A DNA stretch of 64,000 nt from Rhodococcus rhodnii NBRC 100604. GTDB taxonomy: Bacteria; Actinomycetota; Actinomycetes; Mycobacteriales; Mycobacteriaceae. The stretch is taken from positions 186,001-250,000 of the forward strand of contig NZ_BCXD01000001.1 in the NCBI RefSeq assembly GCF_001894925.1, read 5' to 3'. The position numbers and the translations under genes are program-made. The first letter of the stretch is position 1, and each line of letters opens with the position of its first letter. Shown piece after piece: positions 9,208 through 18,501 of the stretch. The notes beneath the pieces are model-generated. The model was not told where the DNA came from, searched no databases, and was given only the letters and a program-made list of their open reading frames with translations.

Positions 9208-9924
9208 TCACTCCACCGGATCGAGCAGGTGCGGGTCGTTGTTGCGGGGCGAGTTGACGGCCGTGCTCACCTCGTACGGGGTCAGTCGCGGTTCGGGGAT
9301 CGACGCCAGCATCGCCTCGACCTGCTCGCGGTCGTCGATCGTGGGGTCGAGCCAGTGCTCGACGAAGTCGGGCGGCAAGAGCACGGGTGAGCGGTCGTGG
9401 ATGTGGCCGAGCGAGTCGGTCGCGTTCGTCGTGAGGATCGTCGCCGTCCACAACCACCGGTCGGGGTCGTCCTCGGCCTTGTCGGGGTCTGGCCACAGCT
9501 CGTAGAGCCCCGCCATCGCGAGGACGCCGTCGCCGTGCAGGAAGTACGGCACCTTGACGGTCTTGCCCGTCTCGGGGTCTTCGCGCTTCTCCCACTCGAA
9601 GTAGCCGTCGGCGGGCAGCACACACCTCCGTTTGAGCGCGGCACGACGGAAGGCGGGCTTCTCGGTGATCGACTCGGACCGCGCGTTGATCAGCCGATTG
9701 CCGATCTTGACGTCCTTCGCCCACGACGGCACGAGCCCCCACCGGACCGTCCGCAGTTCACGCTCGGGCTCGTCTCTGCCACGGACGTCGTCGAGGACGA
9801 TGCGCACCGGCTGCGTCGGGGCGACGTTGAACGACGGCCCCGACGACTCGCCGACGGTGCGGGCGATCTCGAAGATCTCGCCCAGTTCCTTGTCTGACGT
9901 CGTGCTCGCATATCGGCCGCACAT
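9208..9924 (-). CDS. yedK: SRAP-domain abasic-site DNA-protein crosslink protein (YedK/HMCES type)
   Basis: Protein of 238 aa that covers abasic sites in single-stranded DNA by forming a thiazolidine bond through its N-terminal cysteine. All hallmark residues are present: Cys2 directly after the initiator Met (MCGRYAS), NARSE at 80-84, the glutamate in PADGYFEW (about Glu110), and the His-x-His-Asp-Arg segment (GHIHDRSPVLL, His174/176). The start is fixed because Cys2 must be exposed by Met removal. No SOS box could be identified with confidence upstream. Confidence 0.93.
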   Translation of the reverse strand: MCGRYASTTSDKELGEIFEIARTVGESSGPSFNVAPTQPVRIVLDDVRGRDEPERELRTVRWGLVPSWAKDVKIGNRLINARSESITEKPAFRRAALKRRCVLPADGYFEWEKREDPETGKTVKVPYFLHGDGVLAMAGLYELWPDPDKAEDDPDRWLWTATILTTNATDSLGHIHDRSPVLLPPDFVEHWLDPTIDDREQVEAMLASIPEPRLTPYEVSTAVNSPRNNDPHLLDPVE

Positions 9925-9968
9925 GTCGCCTCCGTTCGCGTCCCTGCCGATCGCCCGGCGGGACGTAC

Positions 9969-10193
9969 CTACAGCGTGAGTTCCACGCGGTCACCGCGGC
10001 CGATCGCCGCCGCCACCGTCGAGAGGGTGGGCTCGACGAGGGCGGTCGTCAGCCGGGCCACCAGCGCATCCTTCACGATGCCTTCCGGATCTCCCTGGTG
10101 TCGGTGATACACCGCATCGATCTCCTGCTGCATGCTGCGCACGACCTGATCGACGATCTCGCGCTCGGCATCCGGATCCCACTCGAACCGCAC
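9969..10193 (-). CDS. Small conserved-looking hypothetical protein
   Basis: 74 aa from GTG at 10193; a GTG three codons upstream (10202) is an alternative. The product is acidic-amphipathic and probably helical (EREIVDQVVRSMQQEIDAVY), with no signal or membrane segment. It is transcribed divergently from the MFS transporter. Codon pattern and the clean minus-strand gap support a real gene, but no family or function can be assigned. Confidence 0.5.
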   Translation of the reverse strand: MRFEWDPDAEREIVDQVVRSMQQEIDAVYHRHQGDPEGIVKDALVARLTTALVEPTLSTVAAAIGRGDRVELTL

Positions 10194-10267
10194 CGCGACC
10201 ACCCGCCTCTCGCCCACCGAACTCGAATGTCCGCGAGCGTAATCGGCACGTCCGACATCGACGCCCG

Positions 10268-11509
10268 GTGGCACAATCACCCCACGTGAACCGACCCTCT
10301 CGCGCCGACGCGGCTACGCACTCCCCGGGACCGAGCACCGCGACGGTCCTGGTGATGGCGGTGGCAGTCGGGCTCTGCGCGGGCGGAAACTACTTCAACC
10401 AGCCGTTGCTCGATTCCATCGCCGGCGCCCTGTCGGTCTCCCCCGCCACCGCGGCGTTCACCGTGACGGTCGCGCAGGTCTCCTACGCCCTCGGCCTGCT
10501 CCTGCTCGTCCCGCTCGGCGACCTCCTCGACCGCAGGAAACTCTCGGTCGGCCTCATGCTCGTCGCCGCTGCGGGACAGGCGATCAGTGGCGTCGCACCG
10601 AGTTTCGCGGCGCTCGTCGTCGGCACGGCCGTCGCCGGACTGTTCTCGGTCGCCGCGCAGGTGCTCGTGCCGTTCGGGTCCGCGCTCGCGCCACCGGGCA
10701 GATCCGGTGAGATCGTCGGAACGCTCATGAGCGGCCTGCTGATCGGCATCCTCGTGGCACGCTCGCTCGCGGGCCTGCTCTCCGACCTCGGCGGCTGGAC
10801 GACGGTCTACCGCGTGTCCGCGGTCGCGATGACGCTCGTCGCGCTCGCGCTGTGGCGGATGCTGCCCGCCGACGACGCCGCGACGCGCCCGCGCATCGGG
10901 TACGGCACGGCCCTCTTGTCGATGGCGCCGCTCGTCGCCCGCCACCCGCGACTCGCCACCCGTGCCGCCCTCGGCGCGTGCGCGTTCGCGTCGGTCAGCA
11001 CCGTCTTCGCGACGATGGCACTCCTGCTCTCCGCGCCGCCGTTCGAGTACTCCGACGCACAGATCGGGCTCGTGGGCCTGAGCGGCGTCGCGGGAGCGGT
11101 CGTCGCGACGCTGGCCGGGCGGCTGGCCGATCGCGGACTCGCCCAGTGGGCGACGGCGGGAGCCATCGCAGTGCTGTTGCTGTCGTGGCCGCTGTTCGGG
11201 CTCGGGGCGCAGGCGATCGTGTGGTTCGTCCTCGCCTTCGTCACCGTCGACACCGGACTGCAGGGCATCCACGTCAGCAACCAGAACATCGTGTTCGCGC
11301 TCGACCCGCCCGCACGCTCACGCATGAACTCGGTGTACATGACGTGCTATTTCGTCGGTGCGGCCGTCGGCTCGGCCGTCGGCACCTCGGCGTGGCGGCA
11401 CGGCGGATGGACCAGCGTGTGCATCGCCGGAGCCGCGCTCGCGGGGATCACCCTTCTCGTGTGGCTCGCGGACCTGGCACTCGTCCGGCGCACACGGCGG
11501 TCGGGATAG
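10268..11509 (+). CDS. MFS transporter (12-TM, sugar/drug efflux type)
   Basis: Major facilitator of up to 413 aa with about twelve transmembrane segments. The cytoplasmic loop-2 signature appears as PLGDLLDRRKLSVG after TM2-3. The fold begins at about residue 28 with VLVMAVAVGLCAGGNYFNQPLL, a pattern common in the YgaY/YnfM-like MFS group. GTG at 10286 is an alternative start. The substrate is unknown. It converges on the racemase gene with only 6 bases between the stops. Confidence 0.85.
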   Translation: MAQSPHVNRPSRADAATHSPGPSTATVLVMAVAVGLCAGGNYFNQPLLDSIAGALSVSPATAAFTVTVAQVSYALGLLLLVPLGDLLDRRKLSVGLMLVAAAGQAISGVAPSFAALVVGTAVAGLFSVAAQVLVPFGSALAPPGRSGEIVGTLMSGLLIGILVARSLAGLLSDLGGWTTVYRVSAVAMTLVALALWRMLPADDAATRPRIGYGTALLSMAPLVARHPRLATRAALGACAFASVSTVFATMALLLSAPPFEYSDAQIGLVGLSGVAGAVVATLAGRLADRGLAQWATAGAIAVLLLSWPLFGLGAQAIVWFVLAFVTVDTGLQGIHVSNQNIVFALDPPARSRMNSVYMTCYFVGAAVGSAVGTSAWRHGGWTSVCIAGAALAGITLLVWLADLALVRRTRRSG

Positions 11510-11515
11510 CGGCGA

Positions 11516-12274
11516 TCAGCGGTCGGTGAAGACCCGGCCCGCGTCGTAGCGCGCCGCTGCTGCGGGCAACTCCGCGACGCGGCCACCGGCGAGCACCGTC
11601 ACGGTGCCGTTTCCCGTCCCGGGAGGCGACACCTCGTCCGCCCGGCGCACGGTCTGCGCCGCGACGGCCGACGAACTGTCGAACAGCCGGACACCGCGCG
11701 GCAACTGCGCCGCGATCTCGTCCGCGACGAGCGGATAGTGCGTGCACCCGAGCACGACGCCCTCGACGTCGTGGGGCGTGCGCGACACCGCGTCCGCGAC
11801 GGCCGATCCGATCGCCGGGAGGTCGCCGCGGTCGACGGCGTCGGCGAGGCCGTGGCACGCGACCGAGGCCACCGACGTTCCGGCGGCGTACGTCTCGACG
11901 AGCCGCGCCTGATATCTGCTCGCCGTCGTGGCCGCCGTCGCCCAGATCGCGACCGACGAGCACTCCGCGGCCGCGGGCTTGATCGCGGGGACCGTACCGA
12001 TCACGGGGACGTCGTCGCCGACGTGGCCGCGCACGTGATCGAGCGCCGTGACGCTCGCGGTGTTGCACGGCAACACGATCACCTCGGCGCCGCGATCGCG
12101 GCACGCGTCGACGGTCCCGAGAACACGGTCGATCACCCAGCGCGCCGGCTTGGGACCCCACGGCGCGCCGTCGGGATCGGTCGCGAGCAGCAGGTCGAGA
12201 TCGGGGCGCAGCTTGCGCAGATGCGCCGCGGTGGGCAGCAGGCCCAGGCCCGAGTCGATGAGCGCGACGATCAC
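11516..12274 (-). CDS. Glutamate racemase-family protein (atypical MurI)
   Basis: Asp/Glu racemase fold, 252 aa. Both catalytic cysteines are visible: Cys70 in LPCNTAS and Cys177 in GCTHYPL. The N-terminal active-site motif reads ALIDSGLGLLPT instead of the usual FDSGVGGL. The glycine-rich ATxGT segment is replaced by WATAATTAS, so it diverges from standard MurI. The likely role is D-glutamate supply for peptidoglycan, but a second, specialised racemase is equally possible. It stands alone, outside the usual rph/rdgB neighbourhood of actinobacterial murI. Confidence 0.72.
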   Translation of the reverse strand: MIVALIDSGLGLLPTAAHLRKLRPDLDLLLATDPDGAPWGPKPARWVIDRVLGTVDACRDRGAEVIVLPCNTASVTALDHVRGHVGDDVPVIGTVPAIKPAAAECSSVAIWATAATTASRYQARLVETYAAGTSVASVACHGLADAVDRGDLPAIGSAVADAVSRTPHDVEGVVLGCTHYPLVADEIAAQLPRGVRLFDSSSAVAAQTVRRADEVSPPGTGNGTVTVLAGGRVAELPAAAARYDAGRVFTDR

Positions 12275-12402
12275 GTGTCCAATCTATCGCGCCGCGTGCG
12301 GCAGACGCGTGCGCGGCGTCCTGCGCGGCGAGCGCACACTCGCGCTGCAACGGTCCTACTCTGAGAGCGACACGAGACACCCGAATCACCGAGGAGTGGG
12401 CG

Positions 12403-12867
12403 ATGGGACCCGACGACACCGAAGCCGACCCGCGCCGACGCCAGATCCGGTACGCGGCGAGCGGTCCGGAGGGACTCGTCGGCGCCGAGGGACGCACCGT
12501 CATCGCCGACGCCGTCGTCGCGAAGATCGCGGGTCTCGCGGCCCGCGAGATCGACGGCGTCCACGATCTGGGTGGCGGCACCGCCCGCGCCGTCGGCGCG
12601 CTGCGCGACCGCATCCCCGGTGCCCGCGTCAATCACGCACAGGGCGTCGCGGTCGAGGTGGGCGAGAAGCAGGCCGCGATCGACATCGGCATCGTCGCCG
12701 AGTTCGGTGTCGCGCTCCACGAACTCGCGGGCGCCATCCGCCGCAACGTGATCGAGGCCGTCGAACGCATGACGGGCCTCGAAGTCACCGAGGTCGACAT
12801 CACGGTGTTCGACGTCGTGCTCGAAGGCGAGGACGTCCGTACGGCCCCCGACCTCCGGATCCAGTGA
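12403..12867 (+). CDS. Asp23/Gls24-family envelope stress protein
   Basis: 154 aa with one Asp23/Gls24 domain across most of its length (VIADAVVAKIAGLAAREIDGVHDL at the N-terminal side, MTGLEVTEVDITVFDV at the C-terminal side). The ATG at 12403 follows a GAGGAG ribosome site. In Firmicutes, Asp23 coats the membrane through the anchor AmaP. Here it is the first gene of a four-gene set that ends in an AmaP-like protein, so a membrane-bound envelope-stress complex is the probable role. Confidence 0.88.
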   Translation: MGPDDTEADPRRRQIRYAASGPEGLVGAEGRTVIADAVVAKIAGLAAREIDGVHDLGGGTARAVGALRDRIPGARVNHAQGVAVEVGEKQAAIDIGIVAEFGVALHELAGAIRRNVIEAVERMTGLEVTEVDITVFDVVLEGEDVRTAPDLRIQ

Positions 12868-12907
12868 GCACTCGGCCCGGCGAGCACCAGCGAGAACGGA
12901 ACGGCAC

Positions 12908-13087
12908 ATGAGCAACACCTCGGTCGGTCTCATCTGCGGGCTGCTGCTGGCACTCGCGGGAATCCTCGGCGGCTTCAGCGGATTCGTGTTCGCCGTGATG
13001 CTCGGTGCGGCCGGGATGGCGATCGGGGCGCATCGCGACGGCCATCTCGATCTCGGCGCCATCCTGCGCAGCCGCGGCCGTGGCTGA
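12908..13087 (+). CDS. Small DUF2273-like membrane protein
   Basis: 59 aa and easily missed. It starts at ATG 12908 and ends TGA 13085-13087. One long hydrophobic stretch (residues about 7-42, probably two TM segments) is rich in Gly/Ala/Leu, followed by a basic tail. Small DUF2273 proteins occur in Asp23/AmaP operons. It overlaps the next gene's GTG start by 8 bases, so it is translationally coupled. Confidence 0.72.
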   Translation: MSNTSVGLICGLLLALAGILGGFSGFVFAVMLGAAGMAIGAHRDGHLDLGAILRSRGRG

Positions 13088-14021
13088 GCCGGGTACCACC
13101 GTCCGCGCACGGTCACCGCGGCCGGGCGAGGACCCCGCCGATCGCGGTGCGCTCGTGATCCGCGACCGCGTCGTCGCGCACATCGTCGAGGCGGCGGCGC
13201 TGTCGGTGCCCGAGGTCGTGCGGACGGGATCGTCGCTCACCCGGCTCACCGGACGCGATCTGCCGCGCGCCGAGCTCTCCACCGGCGACGGCTCCGTCGC
13301 CGTCACCCTCTACCTCGCGGTCCGCTGGCCCGTGCGCCTCGACACCCTCGGCGCCCGCGTGCGGGCCCGCGTCGTGGACGAGGTGACGCGGCTGACGGGG
13401 CTGCGGGTCACCGACCTCAACGTCGTCGTCGCGGGCGCCGCGCCCGGGCTGGGCGAGACGCCCGTCGACGACGAGGTCCCCCGCACCGATCCGGTCCGCG
13501 CCAACACCCCGCGCGCCGTTCCCGCCGCCGTCCCCGCCGCGATCGTGACGGCGATCGGCGCGCTCGGACTCGCGTTCGTGTGCGCACGGGAGTTGCTCAT
13601 CGCGCACGACCGGATCGGCGGCGCACCGTGGGTCCGCAACACCGTCGAGTGGGCGTCGCGGCTGCACTGGTCCGACTGGATCATTCCCGCGATCGTCGCC
13701 GCCGTCGCCCTCGGTCTCGTCCTGCTCGCCGCAGCACTCAAGCCGCGCCCGCGCACGCATCTCGCACTCCGTACGACACCCGGCGAGACACCCGTCGTGT
13801 GGACACGCCCACGCGATCTCGCGCGCGCGTCGAGTTCGCTGGCGCGGTCGGTCGCCGCGGTCCAGACGGCGCGGACCGCGGTCGACCGGCGCCACGTCAC
13901 CGTCACGACGCACGCGACCGGCGACCCCGCCGACGTCGATGCCACGGTGCGCACCGCCGTCGCGCCCGTCATCGCACTGCTCGACGACGATCGCCGCGTC
14001 CGGATCAGGACGCGGCCGTGA
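13080..14021 (+). CDS. Asp23-domain and DUF6286-like membrane fusion protein
   Basis: 313 aa from GTG at 13080; the frame is open upstream but would run through the small membrane gene. Residues of about 15-125 form a second Asp23/Gls24 domain (VIRDRVVAHIVEAAALSVPE and TRLTGLRVTDLNVVVAGA). After a Pro/Ala linker, two TM segments at about 145-170 and 195-220 and a C-terminal domain resemble DUF6286. It may be a membrane-tethered partner for the soluble Asp23. The two units are often separate proteins in related loci, so the fusion is notable. Confidence 0.75.
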   Translation: MAEPGTTVRARSPRPGEDPADRGALVIRDRVVAHIVEAAALSVPEVVRTGSSLTRLTGRDLPRAELSTGDGSVAVTLYLAVRWPVRLDTLGARVRARVVDEVTRLTGLRVTDLNVVVAGAAPGLGETPVDDEVPRTDPVRANTPRAVPAAVPAAIVTAIGALGLAFVCARELLIAHDRIGGAPWVRNTVEWASRLHWSDWIIPAIVAAVALGLVLLAAALKPRPRTHLALRTTPGETPVVWTRPRDLARASSSLARSVAAVQTARTAVDRRHVTVTTHATGDPADVDATVRTAVAPVIALLDDDRRVRIRTRP

Positions 14022-14626
14022 GCCGCCGCGCCGCCGCGTTCAACCGGCTCGTCGTCCTGGTGCTCGCGCTCGTCCTGCTCGGCGCGGGTGCGTATGCGTT
14101 CGCGTGGTACATCGGCGTCCCCCGTATCCGCGAGTGGGTGGGCCGTTACGACCGCGAAGCAGTCGACGCCGCGGCGACGCAGAGCTGGTGGGTGTGGGCG
14201 CTCGCGGGCACGCTCGCCGCGTCGCTCGTGCTGGCGCTCGCCGTCCTCGTCGTGGACCTCACGCGGCGGCGCCCCGAGTCGGTGACGGTGGGGGACGCCG
14301 CGGACGGCAGTGCGACGCTCGATCTGCCCGCGCTCGCGGACGGACTCGCGGAGCAGTTGCGGGCCTATCCCGGGGTGCGGCGCGTCCGGGCCCACGCGAT
14401 GGTCGACCGCGGGTTGCCGACCCTCGAACTGACGGTCACCGCGGACGCCGAGATCGACGTCGTGGGGTTCACGAGCACCGCCGAGGCGGTGGCGCGGGGG
14501 TCGAACGTCATGCTTCCCGGGTCTCGCGTCGCGACGCGGGTGCTGCTGCACCTCGAGCCGCCCACACCCGACGAAGGGCCCGTCCCGTCGCTGCCGGCGC
14601 ATCAGGAAGCCGGGGCGGCATCGTGA
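14018..14626 (+). CDS. amaP: AmaP-like alkaline shock membrane anchor protein
   Basis: 202 aa from GTG at 14018, which overlaps the previous stop by 4 bases. Two TM helices (about residues 9-31 and 58-82) are followed by a soluble domain with Asp23-like secondary structure (LADGLAEQLRAYPGVRRV). This matches the topology of AmaP, the Asp23 anchor. Its last 119 bases overlap, on the opposite strand, the 3' part of the acyltransferase gene. Confidence 0.75.
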   Translation: MSRRAAAFNRLVVLVLALVLLGAGAYAFAWYIGVPRIREWVGRYDREAVDAAATQSWWVWALAGTLAASLVLALAVLVVDLTRRRPESVTVGDAADGSATLDLPALADGLAEQLRAYPGVRRVRAHAMVDRGLPTLELTVTADAEIDVVGFTSTAEAVARGSNVMLPGSRVATRVLLHLEPPTPDEGPVPSLPAHQEAGAAS

Positions 14627-15656
14627 ACAGCACGCCGAGCCCGATGCGCTCGAACGCGCTGCGTCCCCACAGCGAGACGACGATCGCGAACGCGGCGACG
14701 AGCAGCGGGGTCACGGGGATTCGCTGCATCACGGTCGGTTCGAGCCCGGCGGCGAGCAGCAACGCGAGTGCCGTGCCGAAGGCGATCTCGTGCAGCAGGA
14801 AGACCGCGAGCGTCCGAGTCCCGAGCCGGCGGAAGGGCGCCGCGACCCGGTGCCGGGCGAGCAACGCGGCGACCGCGATGCCCGTGACGAGGCCGACGGT
14901 GCTCGTCGCGACGTGCGCGAGGGACGACTGCGCGAGCGCTCCGTCACGCACGAGCGCGAAGGCGCACGCGAACGCGAGGACGGCAGCCGCGACACGGGCG
15001 GGCGTCGCCGCCGCCGCGATGCGATGCGCGTGCCGCGCGGCGTGCACGCCGAGGAGATAGAACACCAGCAGCGTCGCCATGTTGTGCCACGTCCAGCTCC
15101 CGAAGTCCAGGTGCGGGACTGCCACGGCCGACCCGAACGCCGCGACGAGTTGCAGCACCGCCGGGATACGGACGAGTGCGCGTGCCACGAAGGCGAAGAC
15201 CGCGAGCGCGTAGATGAACCACAGGCCGCTGTCGGGGATCACGAGGGCACGAATCGGCTTCCAGATGCTGCCCGGCTCGGCCGTCCCGGCCGTCGCGGGA
15301 AAGAGCGTGAAGTACGCCCAGCGCACGAACGTCCACACGACGTAGAGGTAGAGCAACGGCAGGACGCGACGACGCAGCACCTGCGCCCACGGCATCGTGA
15401 GGGTCTTCGCGAGGAACAGCCCCGACGCGAGGAAGAACAGCGGCATCCGGATCGGCTGCACGAGCGCGTTGATGTCGTTCCACAGCGGATGCGCCATGCC
15501 CCGGCCGATGAGGAAGTTCGACGCGTGCAGCAGCACGACGAGCGCGATGCACACGCCCTTCGCGACGTCCACCCATTCGTGGCGAGCAGGGCCGACGGCG
15601 TCGGAGGACGCCGAGACGGCAGGGGCGGAACGGGAACGAGAGGCAGGCACGAGCAC
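14508..15656 (-). CDS. Acyltransferase 3 family membrane protein
   Basis: 382 aa with about ten TM helices. It carries the acyltransferase-3 N-terminal signature EWVDVAKGVCIALVVLLHAS with the conserved His, followed by RMPLFFLASGLFLAK. Such enzymes O-acylate glycans or lipids at the membrane. The acceptor is unknown, but the neighbouring GT87 mannosyltransferase makes a glycolipid or polysaccharide possible. The 3' end runs 119 bases into the convergent amaP gene. Confidence 0.86.
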   Translation of the reverse strand: MLVPASRSRSAPAVSASSDAVGPARHEWVDVAKGVCIALVVLLHASNFLIGRGMAHPLWNDINALVQPIRMPLFFLASGLFLAKTLTMPWAQVLRRRVLPLLYLYVVWTFVRWAYFTLFPATAGTAEPGSIWKPIRALVIPDSGLWFIYALAVFAFVARALVRIPAVLQLVAAFGSAVAVPHLDFGSWTWHNMATLLVFYLLGVHAARHAHRIAAAATPARVAAAVLAFACAFALVRDGALAQSSLAHVATSTVGLVTGIAVAALLARHRVAAPFRRLGTRTLAVFLLHEIAFGTALALLLAAGLEPTVMQRIPVTPLLVAAFAIVVSLWGRSAFERIGLGVLFTMPPRLPDAPAATGRALRRVWAARGAAAPASRRETREA

Positions 15657-15750
15657 GCGGTTTCCGGTGAGACGGGCGGCGCCTCACATCTGGGCGTCCG
15701 ATTGCCCGTTCCATGGTACCGGATGATAAAGGGACGGTAATGCGCCGCGG

Positions 15751-16992
15751 CTAGGACGCGGGCACCGCCGGCGGGCTCGCCTCCTCGCGCGACGTCGCAT
15801 CCTCGGGAACCGCAGGGACGGCGCCGGCCCGCGCGGGACGGTTCGACGCCGCGACGACGGCCGCGGCGAGCAGCACGAGGCCCACGAGGCCCTGGGCGTT
15901 GCCGATCAGTTGGCGCGTCGCCGCGTCGATCCAGCCGTTCGGCTCCTCGACGAACGCGATGTACGGCGCGATCCAGAAGACGAGCGCGGCGGACGCGAGC
16001 AGCGGACGCCACGAGCGGTACGCCGGTGCGATCGCGAGCGGGACGAGCAGGATGCACCACACCCAGTGATGGGTCACCGCGAACGGCGCGCCCAGCAGCA
16101 CCGCGAGCGACACGACACCGACCGCGGCCACCTGCTCGCCGGCCCGGACGAATCGCAGTGCGGCCCACCACGCGGCTGCCACGACGACGGCGGCCGCGAG
16201 CAGCCACACCGCATCGGCGACGACGCCGTCGACACCGACGCGCGCGAGCATGCCCGTCACCGCCTGGTTGCGGACGAACTCGTGATTGCCGGCGCGGTCG
16301 GACAGGAAGAACTCGGTCGTCCAGAACCACAGCGACGCCTGCGGCAGCAGCGCGAAGCCGAGCGCGATCGTCGCCGCGAACGTGCCGACGACGCGGCCGA
16401 CCGAGCGGTAGTCGCGACGCAACAGGAAGATCAGGCCGAACGCCGCGGGGGTGAGCTTGATGGCGGCCGCGAGACCGACGCCCACACCGCGCAGCCGTCG
16501 CGGCAGCACTCCGAGGCAGTCGGCCACGACGAGCGCGACGAGCACGATGTTGATCTGGCCGAACGCGAAGTTCGACCGCACCGGCTCGAGGAGCAGGGCC
16601 ACACCGGCGACAGCGATCGCGACGACGGTCGCGCGCGGCACGTTCAGCGCGCGCAGCACGGTCCGGACGATCCACCAGACCAGCACGATGTTGAGCACGG
16701 TCCAGCCGACCTGCAGCACCGTCGCACCGATCGACGCGAGCGGCGCGAACAGCACGGCCGCGAACGGTGGGTAGATGAAGCGGAAACCGGAGGTGCTCGG
16801 GAAGTCCGCCGAGTACAGCGGGAGGCCCTCCCGGAACGCCCGTCCGGCGTCCTGGAACACCGACAGATCCATGAGGTACCCCGTGGCGGCGTCGTGGACG
16901 TAGGACGTCACGACGATCGCCGTCAGCACGAGCCCCGCAAGGAGGCCGATCTCGCCGGCCCGCGAGCGGACCGCTTCCACGACGCGTTGCAC
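15751..16992 (-). CDS. GT87 (DUF2029) polyprenyl-phosphate mannose-dependent mannosyltransferase
   Basis: 413 aa from GTG at 16992, with about ten to eleven TM segments. An extracytoplasmic loop after TM1 carries the acidic residue of the GT-C type (YLMDLSVFQDAGRAF), and FIYPPFAAVLFAPL is typical of GT87 alpha-1,2-mannosyltransferases that build phosphatidylinositol mannosides, lipomannan or arabinomannan. The start is chosen on the GGGAGGT site at 16997-17003. A longer frame to 17130 would run into the tuf terminator hairpin. A proline/alanine-rich tail ends the protein. The exact glycan is not assignable. Confidence 0.82.
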   Translation of the reverse strand: MQRVVEAVRSRAGEIGLLAGLVLTAIVVTSYVHDAATGYLMDLSVFQDAGRAFREGLPLYSADFPSTSGFRFIYPPFAAVLFAPLASIGATVLQVGWTVLNIVLVWWIVRTVLRALNVPRATVVAIAVAGVALLLEPVRSNFAFGQINIVLVALVVADCLGVLPRRLRGVGVGLAAAIKLTPAAFGLIFLLRRDYRSVGRVVGTFAATIALGFALLPQASLWFWTTEFFLSDRAGNHEFVRNQAVTGMLARVGVDGVVADAVWLLAAAVVVAAAWWAALRFVRAGEQVAAVGVVSLAVLLGAPFAVTHHWVWCILLVPLAIAPAYRSWRPLLASAALVFWIAPYIAFVEEPNGWIDAATRQLIGNAQGLVGLVLLAAAVVAASNRPARAGAVPAVPEDATSREEASPPAVPAS

Positions 16993-16996
16993 GCCT

Positions 16997-17003
16997 ACCT
17001 CCC
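16997..17003 (-). promoter_or_regulatory. Ribosome binding site that fixes the GT87 start
   Basis: GGGAGGT on the minus strand, four bases before the GTG at 16992. It argues against the 46-codon longer frame that begins at 17130 inside the tuf terminator. Confidence 0.7.
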
Positions 17004-17117
17004 GACTTCGGTCGATCCCAGCCGTTTCCCACACACCTGTGGCACGAAAAAGCGACGAGCCGAACGCCCGCCGATACCGAAACGTTACCGCAGGATCCGT
17101 TCGCTCGCGTGAAACAG

Positions 17118-17155
17118 AAGAAACGCCCACCCCGAGCGGGATGGGCGTTTCTTCG
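17118..17155 (-). terminator. Terminator of the str operon (after tuf)
   Basis: A 13-base arm (17118-17130) pairs perfectly with 17143-17155. The loop can add a short CCC/GGG stem. It lies about 40 bases downstream of the tuf stop, and the minus-strand transcript ends in ...GTTTCTTC. Confidence 0.75.
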
Positions 17156-17193
17156 GTTCGCCCGACCGGTCGCTCGGACCGGTCAGCGGATCA

Positions 17194-18384
<1,191 letters not shown>

Positions 18385-18501
18385 TTGATTGTCCTCCTGG
18401 ACTGATTGGTGCTTGCTGGATGCAGCAGTGCGGTTGTGATTACTTGTCGTGTTCGGCGCCGGGCGAGGAACTCACCCGGGTCACGAGCAGTGAGCTCTCG
18501 C

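Noticed and set aside
16993-17130. 46-codon N-terminal extension of the GT87 protein
   Set aside because: It would translate through the tuf terminator hairpin, and the downstream GTG has a much better ribosome site.
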